A DNA stretch of 34,330 nucleotides from an uncultured Ectothiorhodospiraceae bacterium. GTDB taxonomy: Bacteria > Pseudomonadota > Gammaproteobacteria > UBA9214. Below, in pieces: positions 19,023 through 28,029 of this stretch (within the stretch, counting starts at the first letter, position 1; each line of letters starts with the position of its first letter). Under the pieces are notes generated by a model. That model was given only the letters and a program-made list of their open reading frames with translations, made no database searches and had not been told where the DNA came from. The translations under genes were made by a program, and so were the position numbers. The stretch lies in the NCBI GenBank assembly GCA_947258845.1, contig CAMYJZ010000038.1, forward strand, positions 1 through 34,330. The letters run 5' to 3'.

Positions 19023-20774
19023 CTACTGCTGAACCAGTTTCAGCAACAGGATTACGTCCTGCAGGTTGATCACGCCGTCAGGTGCGCCCGGTGGATAGAG
19101 GTCACCATGGGCGAGTGCATGGGTGGTCACGGGGCGCTGTCCAGTGGCGATCTGCAGGGCAACCAGGTAATCCGCGGCATTGACGTTGTCGTCTGATACC
19201 CCGGCGGGCGCGAGGTCACCATCATCCGCATTGAAGACCAGGGGTATCGGGTCACTGGCATCGCCATGGCTGTCATCATCAGTGTCGCTGTCGTTCGGGT
19301 CAAGGTCCTGCCCAGGCGTATAGGCTCCCGGATCACCATCCCAGGCCACCTCGTCGAGGTCTGTTAGCCCGTCGCCGTCGCTATCCGCAAGCAAAGGGTT
19401 GGTCCCGATAGAGTCCTCGAACTCATCTGACAGGCCGTCACCGTCATCGTCGCTGTCACAGGCATTGCCTGTCCCGTCTTCGTCGGTATCCACTTGGCCA
19501 CAGACCGACAGCAGGGGTTCCTGGAGGCCGTCCGGGTCGTCGTCACATGTGCCATCTATGGTGGCGCAGGGTGCCGGGTCTCCCAGTGCCACCAGGACGG
19601 TCTTCACCCCGACCGGCGTGCTGCCCGGGTTGTCGGCCCGATACAGGGCCGCGGCACCGGCCACGTGCGGGCTGGCCATGCTGGTGCCACTGATGCTGTT
19701 GGTGCCGCCTGGCCAAGTGGAGAGGATGAGTAGACCCGGCGCCATGATGTCAACGCCCGAACCGTAATTGCTGAAACAAGCGAAACTGTCGTCGTCGCTC
19801 TCGGTGCAGCTGGAGAAACCGACCGTGTCGTCAGTGAGTCCGCCAGGAGCGCCGTCAAAATCGGCCAGCGCCGAGACCGTGATCACGTCCGGGTGCCCGC
19901 CAGGTGATACCTGGCTCACGTCGACGCGATCATTGCCGGCGGCCACTACATACACCACGCCGGCGGCGACCGCAGTGGTCAGCGCGTCATCCAGAATGAC
20001 GCTGATACCGCTGAAGCCCAGGCTCATGTTGGCTACCTCAATTTCGCCAGCATGCGCGGTGACGTGGTCGATACCGGCGAGGATCCAGTTGAGGTAACCG
20101 CTGCCCCGGTTATCAAGTACCTTGACCACCCACAGCCGGGCGCCGGGCGCCACGCCGACCACGCCGCTATCGTTGTCGAGGGCGGCGATGGTGCCAGCGA
20201 CGTGGGTGCCATGCCCATCGCCGTCATTGGCGCCGCTGTCATTGTCGCTGCAGGTGGTATTGAAGGGGCCCTGCCTGGCGCAATTCGTGTAACGATAAAT
20301 ATTCAGGTCCGGGTGGTCGAGGTCGGCACCGGTATCCAGTACCGCCACATCGACATCGACGCGGTCATCGATGCCGTCGACGCGTGTCGTCGGGTGCAGT
20401 TCGGCGTCGATGCGGTCGATCCCCGTCGGCAGCGTCTGCGCAAAGGCCCGCACCCGTCGGTTTGGCTCCACCCGCAGGATCCGCGGGTCCTGCGGCAGTG
20501 CCTGCAGGCGTCCAGGCGGTACCACGGCCGCCATGCCCTGCAGGGCGTGACGGTAGACAGACCGCATCGACAGTCCATGTTCATTGGCAATGTCCGCGGC
20601 CGTTGGCCCGGCAGCCAGGTCTGGTTTGAACTGGATGATATGCGTGGCAGGCGCCTGGTCCATCGCGGGTGGCGCAGCCACAGTGATTGTACTTATACAG
20701 GCAAGCAACAGTGTTGCCGCGATAACGCGGTGAATCTTCCAGGTACGGGCAATGACCCAGTGTTGGCGTGACAT
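19023..20774 (-). CDS. Second secreted subtilisin-like serine peptidase (S8) with type 3 calcium repeats and dockerin-like tail
   Basis: A 583-residue exported protease paralogous in architecture to the one at 15165. The ATG at 20774 gives a standard signal peptide (basic start, then VIAATLLLACISTITVAA). The frame opens further to a TTG at 20843, which would bury the signal. A short propeptide-like region (about 40-115) precedes the S8 domain, with D147 in VLDTGAD, H188 in GHGTHVAG, N281 in AAGND and S365 in GTSMASPHVAG. The C-terminal third has acidic repeats (DTDEDGTGNACDSDDDGDG, DSDGDGLTDLDE, DSDTDDDSHGDA). It ends with a dockerin-like pair, VNAADYLVALQIATG and GVINLQDVILLLKLV. Its propeptide is shorter than that of the first subtilase. 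Exported, calcium-stabilised, substrate unknown. Confidence 0.94.
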   Translation of the reverse strand: MSRQHWVIARTWKIHRVIAATLLLACISTITVAAPPAMDQAPATHIIQFKPDLAAGPTAADIANEHGLSMRSVYRHALQGMAAVVPPGRLQALPQDPRILRVEPNRRVRAFAQTLPTGIDRIDAELHPTTRVDGIDDRVDVDVAVLDTGADLDHPDLNIYRYTNCARQGPFNTTCSDNDSGANDGDGHGTHVAGTIAALDNDSGVVGVAPGARLWVVKVLDNRGSGYLNWILAGIDHVTAHAGEIEVANMSLGFSGISVILDDALTTAVAAGVVYVVAAGNDRVDVSQVSPGGHPDVITVSALADFDGAPGGLTDDTVGFSSCTESDDDSFACFSNYGSGVDIMAPGLLILSTWPGGTNSISGTSMASPHVAGAAALYRADNPGSTPVGVKTVLVALGDPAPCATIDGTCDDDPDGLQEPLLSVCGQVDTDEDGTGNACDSDDDGDGLSDEFEDSIGTNPLLADSDGDGLTDLDEVAWDGDPGAYTPGQDLDPNDSDTDDDSHGDASDPIPLVFNADDGDLAPAGVSDDNVNAADYLVALQIATGQRPVTTHALAHGDLYPPGAPDGVINLQDVILLLKLVQQ

Positions 20775-20998
20775 GATAAGAGTAGTCTGATTCAGCGGCT
20801 GCGACCCCGCTTGCGTAGCGCTTATATTGTTATTGATAACCAAAGGTAACCCAGAACCCGGCGCAAGGGTATCTGTTCATGGGTCACAGGCAAGCCAGGC
20901 GCCGATGTCCGTTATTGATTGTGTAGATTTTACATAGAGTTATAACATTGCTGATTTGCGCCGGGAGGCGGTCGAGAGTGTTGGCGGCCAGGTAATGC

Positions 20999-21988
20999 TC
21001 ACGGTTGTTGTCCGAGGTCATTGCATGCGGGATCGACCTGTGCGCCTGGCGCGCGCTGGCGCTGCAGGACCTCCCGATACGTTTCCAGTAATGTCCCGCG
21101 CAGGGAATCATCCGGTCGTGTGAGCTCGAGTGCCTGCTCCAGGGTGGCAAGCGCGGCCGGGTAGCAGCCGCGTCTCGCGAGCAGCATGGCCAGGTTGTTG
21201 TAGGCCGCCAGGTAGCCGGGATCGGCGCGCAGGGCCTGGCGGTAAGCGTGTTCGGCAACCTCGAGTTCACCCAGGTGATAGTGGGTATTGCCCAGGCCAA
21301 ACCAGGCGGTCGCGTTGTCCGGCCAGTGCGCCGTGGCCGCTGCATAGGCCTCGCCGGCGGCCCGGGTCTGGCCGACCGACTCCAGGTCGGCGGCGGCCCT
21401 GATATAGGTGCCGGGGTCGACCCGGGCCGGCAGTTCCCCGGGTCGCAGGACCAGCAGACCCCAGGCCCCTGCGTTTTCCCAGGTCCTCATGAATCTGGAT
21501 GCGTCCATGAGTTTGCGGCGCGTGGTCCCCGAGCGCAGGATGATTTCATCGGCCTCCGGCCGATAGCCGACCGCCACGGCGTAGTGCCAGACGGGATGGC
21601 TGCGCAGGCCCAGATTCTGCAGTACCAGGACCGGCCGGCCGGCCCGCAGCTCCTCCAGCAATACTGAAATTAGCGGCTCAATGACATAGGGCAGGCGGCC
21701 ATGACGTCGCGTGGCCGCGATCAGTTCAAGTTGCAGGCTGCCCTGTCGGGCGGGCAGGTAGACCGCAGGCACCAGGTCGGTCGGCGTGACACGACTGCCG
21801 GCAGCCTGCAGCAGCATGGCCAGTGCGGCCGGCCCGCACTGGTAGTCGGTCTGGGCAACAAAGGGTGTGGCCCCGAGTTCGACTACCGCCTCGCTGCTTC
21901 CCGCCGGCAGCAGTGGCGAGATGACCGGTCCGGTGCCGGCGCAACCGGTCAGCGCCAGCACCAGCAGGATGCCGGCGAATCTCGACAC
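20999..21988 (-). CDS. PA2778 family cysteine peptidase (C39-like lipoprotein with TPRs)
   Basis: A 329-residue lipoprotein: signal peptide with lipobox LTGC (C16), so it is probably anchored in an outer or inner membrane leaflet facing the periplasm. Residues about 35-180 form a C39-like papain-fold peptidase, with C51 in TDYQCGPAALAMLL and H135 in HPVWHYAVAVGY. C39 domains often cut leader peptides after double glycine, but the substrate of this family is unknown. Residues about 190-300 hold tetratricopeptide repeats (AWFGLGNTHYHLGELEVAEHAYRQAL read in two pieces, then YNNLAMLLARRGCYPAALATLEQAL). It lies 18 bases downstream of the PA2779-like gene, so the two are almost certainly one operon. 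Adjacent pairing of these families is known from Pseudomonas. Confidence 0.9.
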   Translation of the reverse strand: MSRFAGILLVLALTGCAGTGPVISPLLPAGSSEAVVELGATPFVAQTDYQCGPAALAMLLQAAGSRVTPTDLVPAVYLPARQGSLQLELIAATRRHGRLPYVIEPLISVLLEELRAGRPVLVLQNLGLRSHPVWHYAVAVGYRPEADEIILRSGTTRRKLMDASRFMRTWENAGAWGLLVLRPGELPARVDPGTYIRAAADLESVGQTRAAGEAYAAATAHWPDNATAWFGLGNTHYHLGELEVAEHAYRQALRADPGYLAAYNNLAMLLARRGCYPAALATLEQALELTRPDDSLRGTLLETYREVLQRQRAPGAQVDPACNDLGQQP

Positions 21989-22006
21989 GGTCTGCGAAAG
22001 CGGTGG

Positions 22007-22390
22007 CTAGAACTTCGAGAAGATATTGGTGACGCCCACCAGCTCCAGGATCAGCAGGACCACAAACACCACGCCAATGACTTCGAGTACGCCGGCACCG
22101 GCCGGCAGATTGTCGATGCGGTGGTTGAGTTGGGCGATCTCGGCATCCGTGAGTACGGCAATGCGCTCGAGGGCCATGGCGGGATCGACACCCAGCTCGA
22201 CCAGCTGCTGTTGCACATCCTCCCGCGCCACTGCCTCGCTGAGTTGTTGGCGTGACAGCTCGTGTTGCTGGGTGGCGATCGCCTCCGGCGTCTGGATCAG
22301 ACCGGCCAGGGCCATCGGGGGGAAGGTGGCGATGGCAAACTGGAGTATCAGGGCATAGAGGCCCGCTTTTCCTGTTAACTTGCTGTTCAT
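22007..22390 (-). CDS. PA2779 family protein, small membrane protein
   Basis: A 127-residue protein matching the uncharacterised PA2779 family. It has a hydrophobic N-terminal segment (ALILQFAIATFPPMALAG) that may be a signal peptide. A central helical region of about 60 residues (STARTS-like polar helix from QTPEAIATQQ to LNHRIDNLPAG) includes VDPAMALERIAVLTDAEIAQL. A C-terminal transmembrane helix (VIGVVFVVLLILELVGV) is followed by the short tail TNIFSKF. GAGGA precedes the ATG. It is first in the two-gene unit with the C39-like peptidase. A role as partner or substrate of that peptidase is inference from position only. Confidence 0.88.
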   Translation of the reverse strand: MNSKLTGKAGLYALILQFAIATFPPMALAGLIQTPEAIATQQHELSRQQLSEAVAREDVQQQLVELGVDPAMALERIAVLTDAEIAQLNHRIDNLPAGAGVLEVIGVVFVVLLILELVGVTNIFSKF

Positions 22391-22483
22391 GGGATTCCTC
22401 GTTATTACGGGTTTCGGACCCGGTCGATTCTAGTGCATTCCCGTGCGCAGGTCGCCGTCAGGAAGGAAGAACGCCGCCATTTT

Positions 22484-22512
22484 TTTACTGTTGTTCCCGG
22501 AATAGGTAATAT
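22484..22512 (+). promoter_or_regulatory. Candidate sigma-70 promoter for the DUF1538-P-II-CBS operon
   Basis: TTTACT (22484-22489) and TAATAT (22507-22512) are separated by 17 bases. Transcription would start near 22519, about 60 bases before the preferred start of the first DUF1538 gene. The divergent PA2779 gene begins at 22390. This is a match by eye only. Confidence 0.4.
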
Positions 22513-22578
22513 GCCGGTTGGTTTTGGGCGGCTGCCTTGTCGGTCGTAAAAAATCATGAAATTCATCGGAGTAGGCCT

Positions 22579-23313
22579 TTGTGGAAGCAGATCGCAGACT
22601 TCTGGCACGTACTGAGGGGCAGTATCCGGGACCTGGCGCCAATTATCCTGGTAATCGGGTTCTTCCAGCTGGTCGTGTTGCGTCAGCCCATCCCCAATCT
22701 GGGCGACCTGGTCATGGGCACCCTGTTGGTGTTGCTGGGCCTGACCCTGTTCGTGCGCGGGCTGGATATGGGCCTGTTCCCGATCGGCGAGTCCATGGCG
22801 TTTTCCTTCGCTCGCAAGGGGAGCCTGTTCTGGCTGCTGTTATTCGCATTCGCACTTGGTTTCGGTACCACTGTCGCTGAACCGGCGCTGATCGCCGTGG
22901 CCAATGAGGCGGCTTCCGTAGCGGCCGATGCGCAAATCATCGCGTCGAGCGAATCCGCGCGCGGGGCCTATGCACTGGGTCTGCGACTGACCGTGGCGCT
23001 TTCCGTCGGAGTCGCCATTCTGCTGGGGGTGTTCCGCATCATCAAGGGCTGGCCATTGCATTACATGATCATGGTTGGCTATCTCGGGGTGGTGGTGATG
23101 ACACCACTGGCACCGAAGGAAATTATCGGCATCGCCTACGATTCGGGCGGGGTCACCACCTCGACCATTACCGTGCCGCTGGTGACGGCACTCGGTGTGG
23201 GGCTGGCGATGTCCATCGAGGGACGTAACCCTATGGTGGACGGTTTCGGCCTGATCGCGTTTGCCTCGCTGACCCCGATCATTTTCGTGCTCGGCTACGG
23301 GATGCTGTTCTGA
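22579..23313 (+). CDS. DUF1538 membrane protein, first copy
   Basis: A 244-residue polytopic membrane protein of the uncharacterised DUF1538 family with about six or seven hydrophobic helices. The key conserved segments are [19 protein letters not shown] (about 95-113) and [20 protein letters not shown] (about 195-215), both shared with the next gene. These short polar breaks within helices look like substrate- or ion-binding elements of a transporter (inference). I chose the TTG at 22579 because GGAG lies at 22568-22571 and because the N-terminus then aligns with the second copy. An in-frame TTG at 22537 would add 14 residues without a better site. Its stop overlaps the next start by one base. 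Confidence 0.9.
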   Translation: MWKQIADFWHVLRGSIRDLAPIILVIGFFQLVVLRQPIPNLGDLVMGTLLVLLGLTLFVRGLDMGLFPIGESMAFSFARKGSLFWLLLFAFALGFGTTVAEPALIAVANEAASVAADAQIIASSESARGAYALGLRLTVALSVGVAILLGVFRIIKGWPLHYMIMVGYLGVVVMTPLAPKEIIGIAYDSGGVTTSTITVPLVTALGVGLAMSIEGRNPMVDGFGLIAFASLTPIIFVLGYGMLF

Positions 23314-24101
23314 TGGAGACCCTGTCCCTGTATCTCGACATCCTGCTGGGAACGATCCGTGATGTGCTGCCGATCGCGGCCATCCTGTTCGGCTTCCAGA
23401 TCTTCGTGTTGCGCCGCCCGGTTCCCCAACTCAAGCGCGTGCTGACCGGTTTTGTCTATGTCCTGCTGGGCATGGTGCTGTTTCTCCAGGGGCTCGAGCA
23501 GGCCCTGTTTCCGCTGGGCCGGCTGATGGCTGCCCAGCTGACCGATCCGGCCTTTATCCTTGGTGATGGCGCCGTCGCCCGTGTCCTGTCCTGGACCGAC
23601 TACGGCTGGGTCTACCTGTTCGGCGCACTGTTGGGTTTTTCCACCGCCCTCGCGGAACCCGCCCTGATCGCCGTGGCGATGAAGGCGCGCGAGGTCTCCG
23701 CTGGATCCATCGGCGTCTGGGGTCTGCGGGTGGCAGTGGCCCTCGGTGTGGCGGTGGGGGTCATGCTGGGGACGTTCCGCATTGTCACCGGCACGCCCCT
23801 GCATTACTACATTATCGCCGCTTACATTATTGTAATCGTACAGACCGCGTTTGCACCGCGTATTATTATCCCGCTGGCCTATGATTCGGGTGGTGTAACC
23901 ACCTCAACGGTGACGGTGCCACTGGTCATGGCACTGGGCCTGGGCCTGGCCAACACGGTCCCGGGCAGCAGTCCACTTCTGGACGGCTTCGGGATGATTG
24001 CGTTGGCCTGTCTGTTCCCGATTATGGCGGTCATGACCTATGCACAGCTCAGTGAATGGCGGGCGCGACGCAGACACGATCGTGAAACCGGCCAGGATTG
24101 A
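23313..24101 (+). CDS. DUF1538 membrane protein, second copy
   Basis: A 262-residue paralogue of the preceding gene, starting on the last base of its stop (TGATG), so translation is coupled. It has the same layout. The opening LLGTIRDVLPIAAILFGFQIFVLRRP parallels IRDLAP...[10 protein letters not shown] in copy one. [19 protein letters not shown] and [20 protein letters not shown] recur in the same order. It carries an extra loop of about 15 residues around 70-85 and a basic C-terminal tail (EWRARRRHDRETGQD) that should face the cytoplasm. Two half-size homologous proteins made in equal amounts suggest a heterodimer. The substrate is unknown. Confidence 0.9.
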   Translation: METLSLYLDILLGTIRDVLPIAAILFGFQIFVLRRPVPQLKRVLTGFVYVLLGMVLFLQGLEQALFPLGRLMAAQLTDPAFILGDGAVARVLSWTDYGWVYLFGALLGFSTALAEPALIAVAMKAREVSAGSIGVWGLRVAVALGVAVGVMLGTFRIVTGTPLHYYIIAAYIIVIVQTAFAPRIIIPLAYDSGGVTTSTVTVPLVMALGLGLANTVPGSSPLLDGFGMIALACLFPIMAVMTYAQLSEWRARRRHDRETGQD

Positions 24102-24122
24102 TGTATCAGGAGGGTTGGAATT

Positions 24123-24473
24123 ATGCATTTCAAGCTGATTATTACCTTTGTAGAGGATGATAAAACGGACGCCGTTCTTAAGGCGGCGCGGGACGCCGGT
24201 GCCACGGGCTGCACCGTGGTGACCAGCGCGCGCGGTGAAGGTGCCGAGCTTTCAAAGACATTTTTCGGCCTCACCCTGGAGACGCAGCGGGATGTGCTGC
24301 TATTCCTGGTTGAGGAGCATATGAGCCGCTTCATTCTGGAACGGATCAGCGAGGTGGGCGAGTTCGAGAGCAAGCCCGGTACCGGTATCGCGCTGCAGAT
24401 TGATGTGGAAGATGCCGTGGGCGTGGCTCACCAGATTGAACGGCTGTCAGAGGCCGTGGAGGAAAAGCTATGA
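24123..24473 (+). CDS. Divergent P-II (GlnB-like) signalling protein
   Basis: A 116-residue cytoplasmic P-II superfamily protein. P-II trimers bind ATP/ADP and often 2-oxoglutarate, and control transporters and enzymes through a flexible T-loop. The N-terminal strand HFKLIITFVED and helix DAVLKAARDAGATGCTVV match the fold. The T-loop region (about 37-56, RGEGAELSKTFFGLTLETQR) differs from GlnB. The B-loop is SKPGTG at 83-88. The protein contains no tyrosine, so uridylylation at the usual Tyr51 is impossible. AGGAGGG at 24108-24114 gives a strong start, 21 bases after the second DUF1538 gene. It overlaps the CBS gene by four bases (ATGA). The likely target is the DUF1538 pair (inference). Confidence 0.88.
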   Translation: MHFKLIITFVEDDKTDAVLKAARDAGATGCTVVTSARGEGAELSKTFFGLTLETQRDVLLFLVEEHMSRFILERISEVGEFESKPGTGIALQIDVEDAVGVAHQIERLSEAVEEKL

Positions 24474-24874
24474 ATGATGAACAGATCATCAGGGTCCGCG
24501 AGGTAATGAAAAGCAATTTTGACCAGGTCGATGGTATGACCACGGTTACAGAGGCAATCAACTACATGAAGCACAAGGAGAACAAGTCACTGATTGTCAA
24601 AAAGCGACATCCCGATGATGAATACGGGATATTGCTGATATCCGATATCGCGCGCCGGGTACTGGGCGAGGGACGCTCGCCCGACCGTGTCAATGTCTAT
24701 GAGGTGATGGCCAAACCGGTGATTACGGTTCACCCGGACATGGATATCCGCTATTGCGCGCAATTGTTCGAGCGCTTCGAATTATCCCGGGCGCCGGTAG
24801 TTCAACGGGGCGAGGTAGTCGGTATTGTCAGTCTGACCGACCTGGTCCTTAAAGGGCTCTGCAGGACAATGTAA
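24470..24874 (+). CDS. CBS domain pair protein
   Basis: A 134-residue protein made almost entirely of two CBS motifs (about 8-65 and 72-130), forming one Bateman module that typically binds AMP, ATP or other adenosyl ligands. Characteristic segments are VREVMKSNFDQVDGMTTVTEAINYM, LLISDIARRVLGEG, VYEVMAKPVITVHPDMDIRYC and GEVVGIVSLTDLVLKGL. No enzymatic or DNA-binding domain is attached. The ATGA overlap with the P-II gene implies coupled translation. Together they place two adenine-nucleotide sensors in one operon with two membrane proteins. Its direct partner is not shown by sequence. Confidence 0.9.
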   Translation: MNDEQIIRVREVMKSNFDQVDGMTTVTEAINYMKHKENKSLIVKKRHPDDEYGILLISDIARRVLGEGRSPDRVNVYEVMAKPVITVHPDMDIRYCAQLFERFELSRAPVVQRGEVVGIVSLTDLVLKGLCRTM

Positions 24875-24968
24875 CAAAGGGGTACACCGGTTTTCCCTGC
24901 GGCGAAGGAATCCAGGTGGGTGTGGCGGGCGGTCACTGCCGGCCAGTGCCGCATCGCAGGCCTCTAAA

Positions 24969-25068
24969 CGAGTAGAACAACACTCGCTTGCGTGGTAATG
25001 CGAGACCGGGCCCCGCTACGGATGAGATAACCAAGGCGGGGCGAAGACAGAACCGGGTTGCTATAGCT
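24969..25068 (+). other. Structured intergenic region (possible leader RNA or small RNA)
   Basis: Three hairpins lie in order. CGAGT/ACTCG is at 24969-24973 and 24982-24986. Immediately after it, CTTGCG/TGCGAG is at 24987-24992 and 24999-25004, with one G-U at each of two positions. GCCCCGC/GCGGGGC is at 25010-25016 and 25036-25042, with a 19-base loop. The palindrome GCTATAGC follows near 25059, then an A-run and the start of the 123-aa gene. No open reading frame of note covers it. It matches no RNA family I can name with confidence. An untranslated leader of the downstream gene or an independent RNA are both possible. Confidence 0.3.
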
Positions 25069-25097
25069 ATGCGGCTGGTGCAAAAAAAGGCAAGTCA

Positions 25098-25469
25098 ATG
25101 GAAATAGTGGGATATATCGCCTACGCGAGTCTTGTAATCCTGGCGATAGTCTGGACGGCCGGGGTTCGTACTGACCTGGGTGCGGAATCGCATGTAACCC
25201 TGCGGGCTGTTTATTTTGTCTCCAGCGCTGTCATCATACCGGCCCTCGGCGTGAATATGGCGCATTCCCTGTGGGTGGTCCCGCTCGGTTGCGCGTTCTC
25301 AAGGATCATCGCACCGATGCTGGTAAGGACACCCGTCGTATCGATACCTTTTGTATTTGTTGCAGCTGTCTTTGAGCGCATTGTGCGTGTCGGTATACCA
25401 CGTCACAAGATCCAGGAAGCCCGGGCCACCGCAATAAGCGCTTGTGATATTAAAGACGAATCTGACTGA
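25098..25469 (+). CDS. Small membrane protein of unknown function
   Basis: A 123-residue protein with three hydrophobic segments: IAYASLVILAIVWTAGV, LRAVYFVSSAVIIPALGV and SIPFVFVAAVFERIV. It ends in a polar tail containing HKIQEARATAISACDIKDESD. No motif of a known family is recognisable. A weak AAGGCAAG purine stretch precedes the ATG. It begins 223 bases after the CBS gene, behind a structured region, and converges with pgm. Length, hydrophobic pattern and codon use favour a real gene, but its function is open. Confidence 0.65.
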   Translation: MEIVGYIAYASLVILAIVWTAGVRTDLGAESHVTLRAVYFVSSAVIIPALGVNMAHSLWVVPLGCAFSRIIAPMLVRTPVVSIPFVFVAAVFERIVRVGIPRHKIQEARATAISACDIKDESD

Positions 25470-25536
25470 TGCCAGGCTACGACGCAGAGCGCAGGCGCGA
25501 AACGGAATAGCCGGATCAGACCGGGAACAGGGATGA

Positions 25537-27252
<1,716 letters not shown>

Positions 27253-27353
27253 TCAGGGCAGGTCGATGTAACGCGGCGGACACTTATACCTTTCCGGTGA
27301 CTCGAATCTCAGTCGATGTTACCGGCCGGGTGTGCACCGGATGTGCGGTGACT

Positions 27354-27860
27354 TCATTCCTTGCAACTGGCGAAGAATTCCCTGTCCCTGTCGGCCTTCA
27401 GGCACTGGCCGCTGGTGTAGGTCATCAGGTTGGGATTGCTGCTGGCCTCGCGCTCTTCACGCTCCATGCTGAGTAATTGCTGTGACGGGTTGCAGCCCAT
27501 AAAATCAACACACCGGCCTGCTTTCCCGCAGACCCGGCGCACCAGTTTTTCGCAGGGCGAGTAGCCGATAATGGGGGCGTCCTCCCACTCCGATGGCTCC
27601 GGTAGCGGCAATTCGCGGGATTCCAGGATGGTCTTGTTCGGCACCGCGATCCCGTTGCGTATGATAAGAACGGAACCATCCTGCAGGCGATGGGTGCCTT
27701 CCCAAAGCTGGGTGGAGACGCCGTCTACGGTTACCGTGGCGCGGTTGGTGCCGGGATCCACCACGACTTCGTTGCCGTTGAGCATCCGCCCACTCCAGTT
27801 GCCGGCCTCTGCCGTGAATGCGCCTGCTGCCAGAATGGCAATAATGATCGAGCGTGCCAT
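27354..27860 (-). CDS. Secreted cysteine-rich protein of unknown function
   Basis: A 168-residue exported protein with a short signal peptide (SIIIAILAAGAFTAEA). The N-terminal half is probably beta-rich (GNWSGRMLNGNEVVVDPGTN, then a segment of short strands to NKTILESREL). The C-terminal half carries six cysteines: C in SPCEKL, VRRVCGK, GRCVDF, MGCNPS, GQCLKA and FASCKE. These are likely paired as disulfides in the periplasm or outside the cell. AGGAG precedes the ATG at a good distance. The gene is divergent from the FMN reductase at 28030. No family is recognised. Confidence 0.75.
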   Translation of the reverse strand: MARSIIIAILAAGAFTAEAGNWSGRMLNGNEVVVDPGTNRATVTVDGVSTQLWEGTHRLQDGSVLIIRNGIAVPNKTILESRELPLPEPSEWEDAPIIGYSPCEKLVRRVCGKAGRCVDFMGCNPSQQLLSMEREEREASSNPNLMTYTSGQCLKADRDREFFASCKE

Positions 27861-27969
27861 TTGAATACTCCTGATGCCTGGATTCGGACGTTTGCCTGAT
27901 TATGGATCCAATAGCAACAATTGACCACTGCCCAGTGGGCTGGTCCGGTCCGACCGTATTGAGCGGCCG

Positions 27970-27997
27970 TTGGGCCTTCTGCAAACACTGTTACAAT
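27970..27997 (+). promoter_or_regulatory. Candidate sigma-70 promoter for the FMN reductase gene
   Basis: TTGGGC (27970-27975) and TACAAT (27992-27997) are spaced by 16 bases, placing a start about 25 bases before the ATG at 28030. Found by eye only. Confidence 0.4.
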
Positions 27998-28029
27998 AAG
28001 CGACTGGATATCATGAAGAGAGTCACCGA

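Noticed and set aside
24872-25068. Possible integron attC site or known riboswitch in the region after the CBS gene
   Set aside because: There is a TAACAAA at the left and a GTTG further right, but the paired core sites of an attC element are not there and no integrase is near. One ACGGAT loop is reminiscent of TwoAYGGAY RNAs, but the required second loop is missing. A GATGAG/CGAAGA pair is not a valid hammerhead core.
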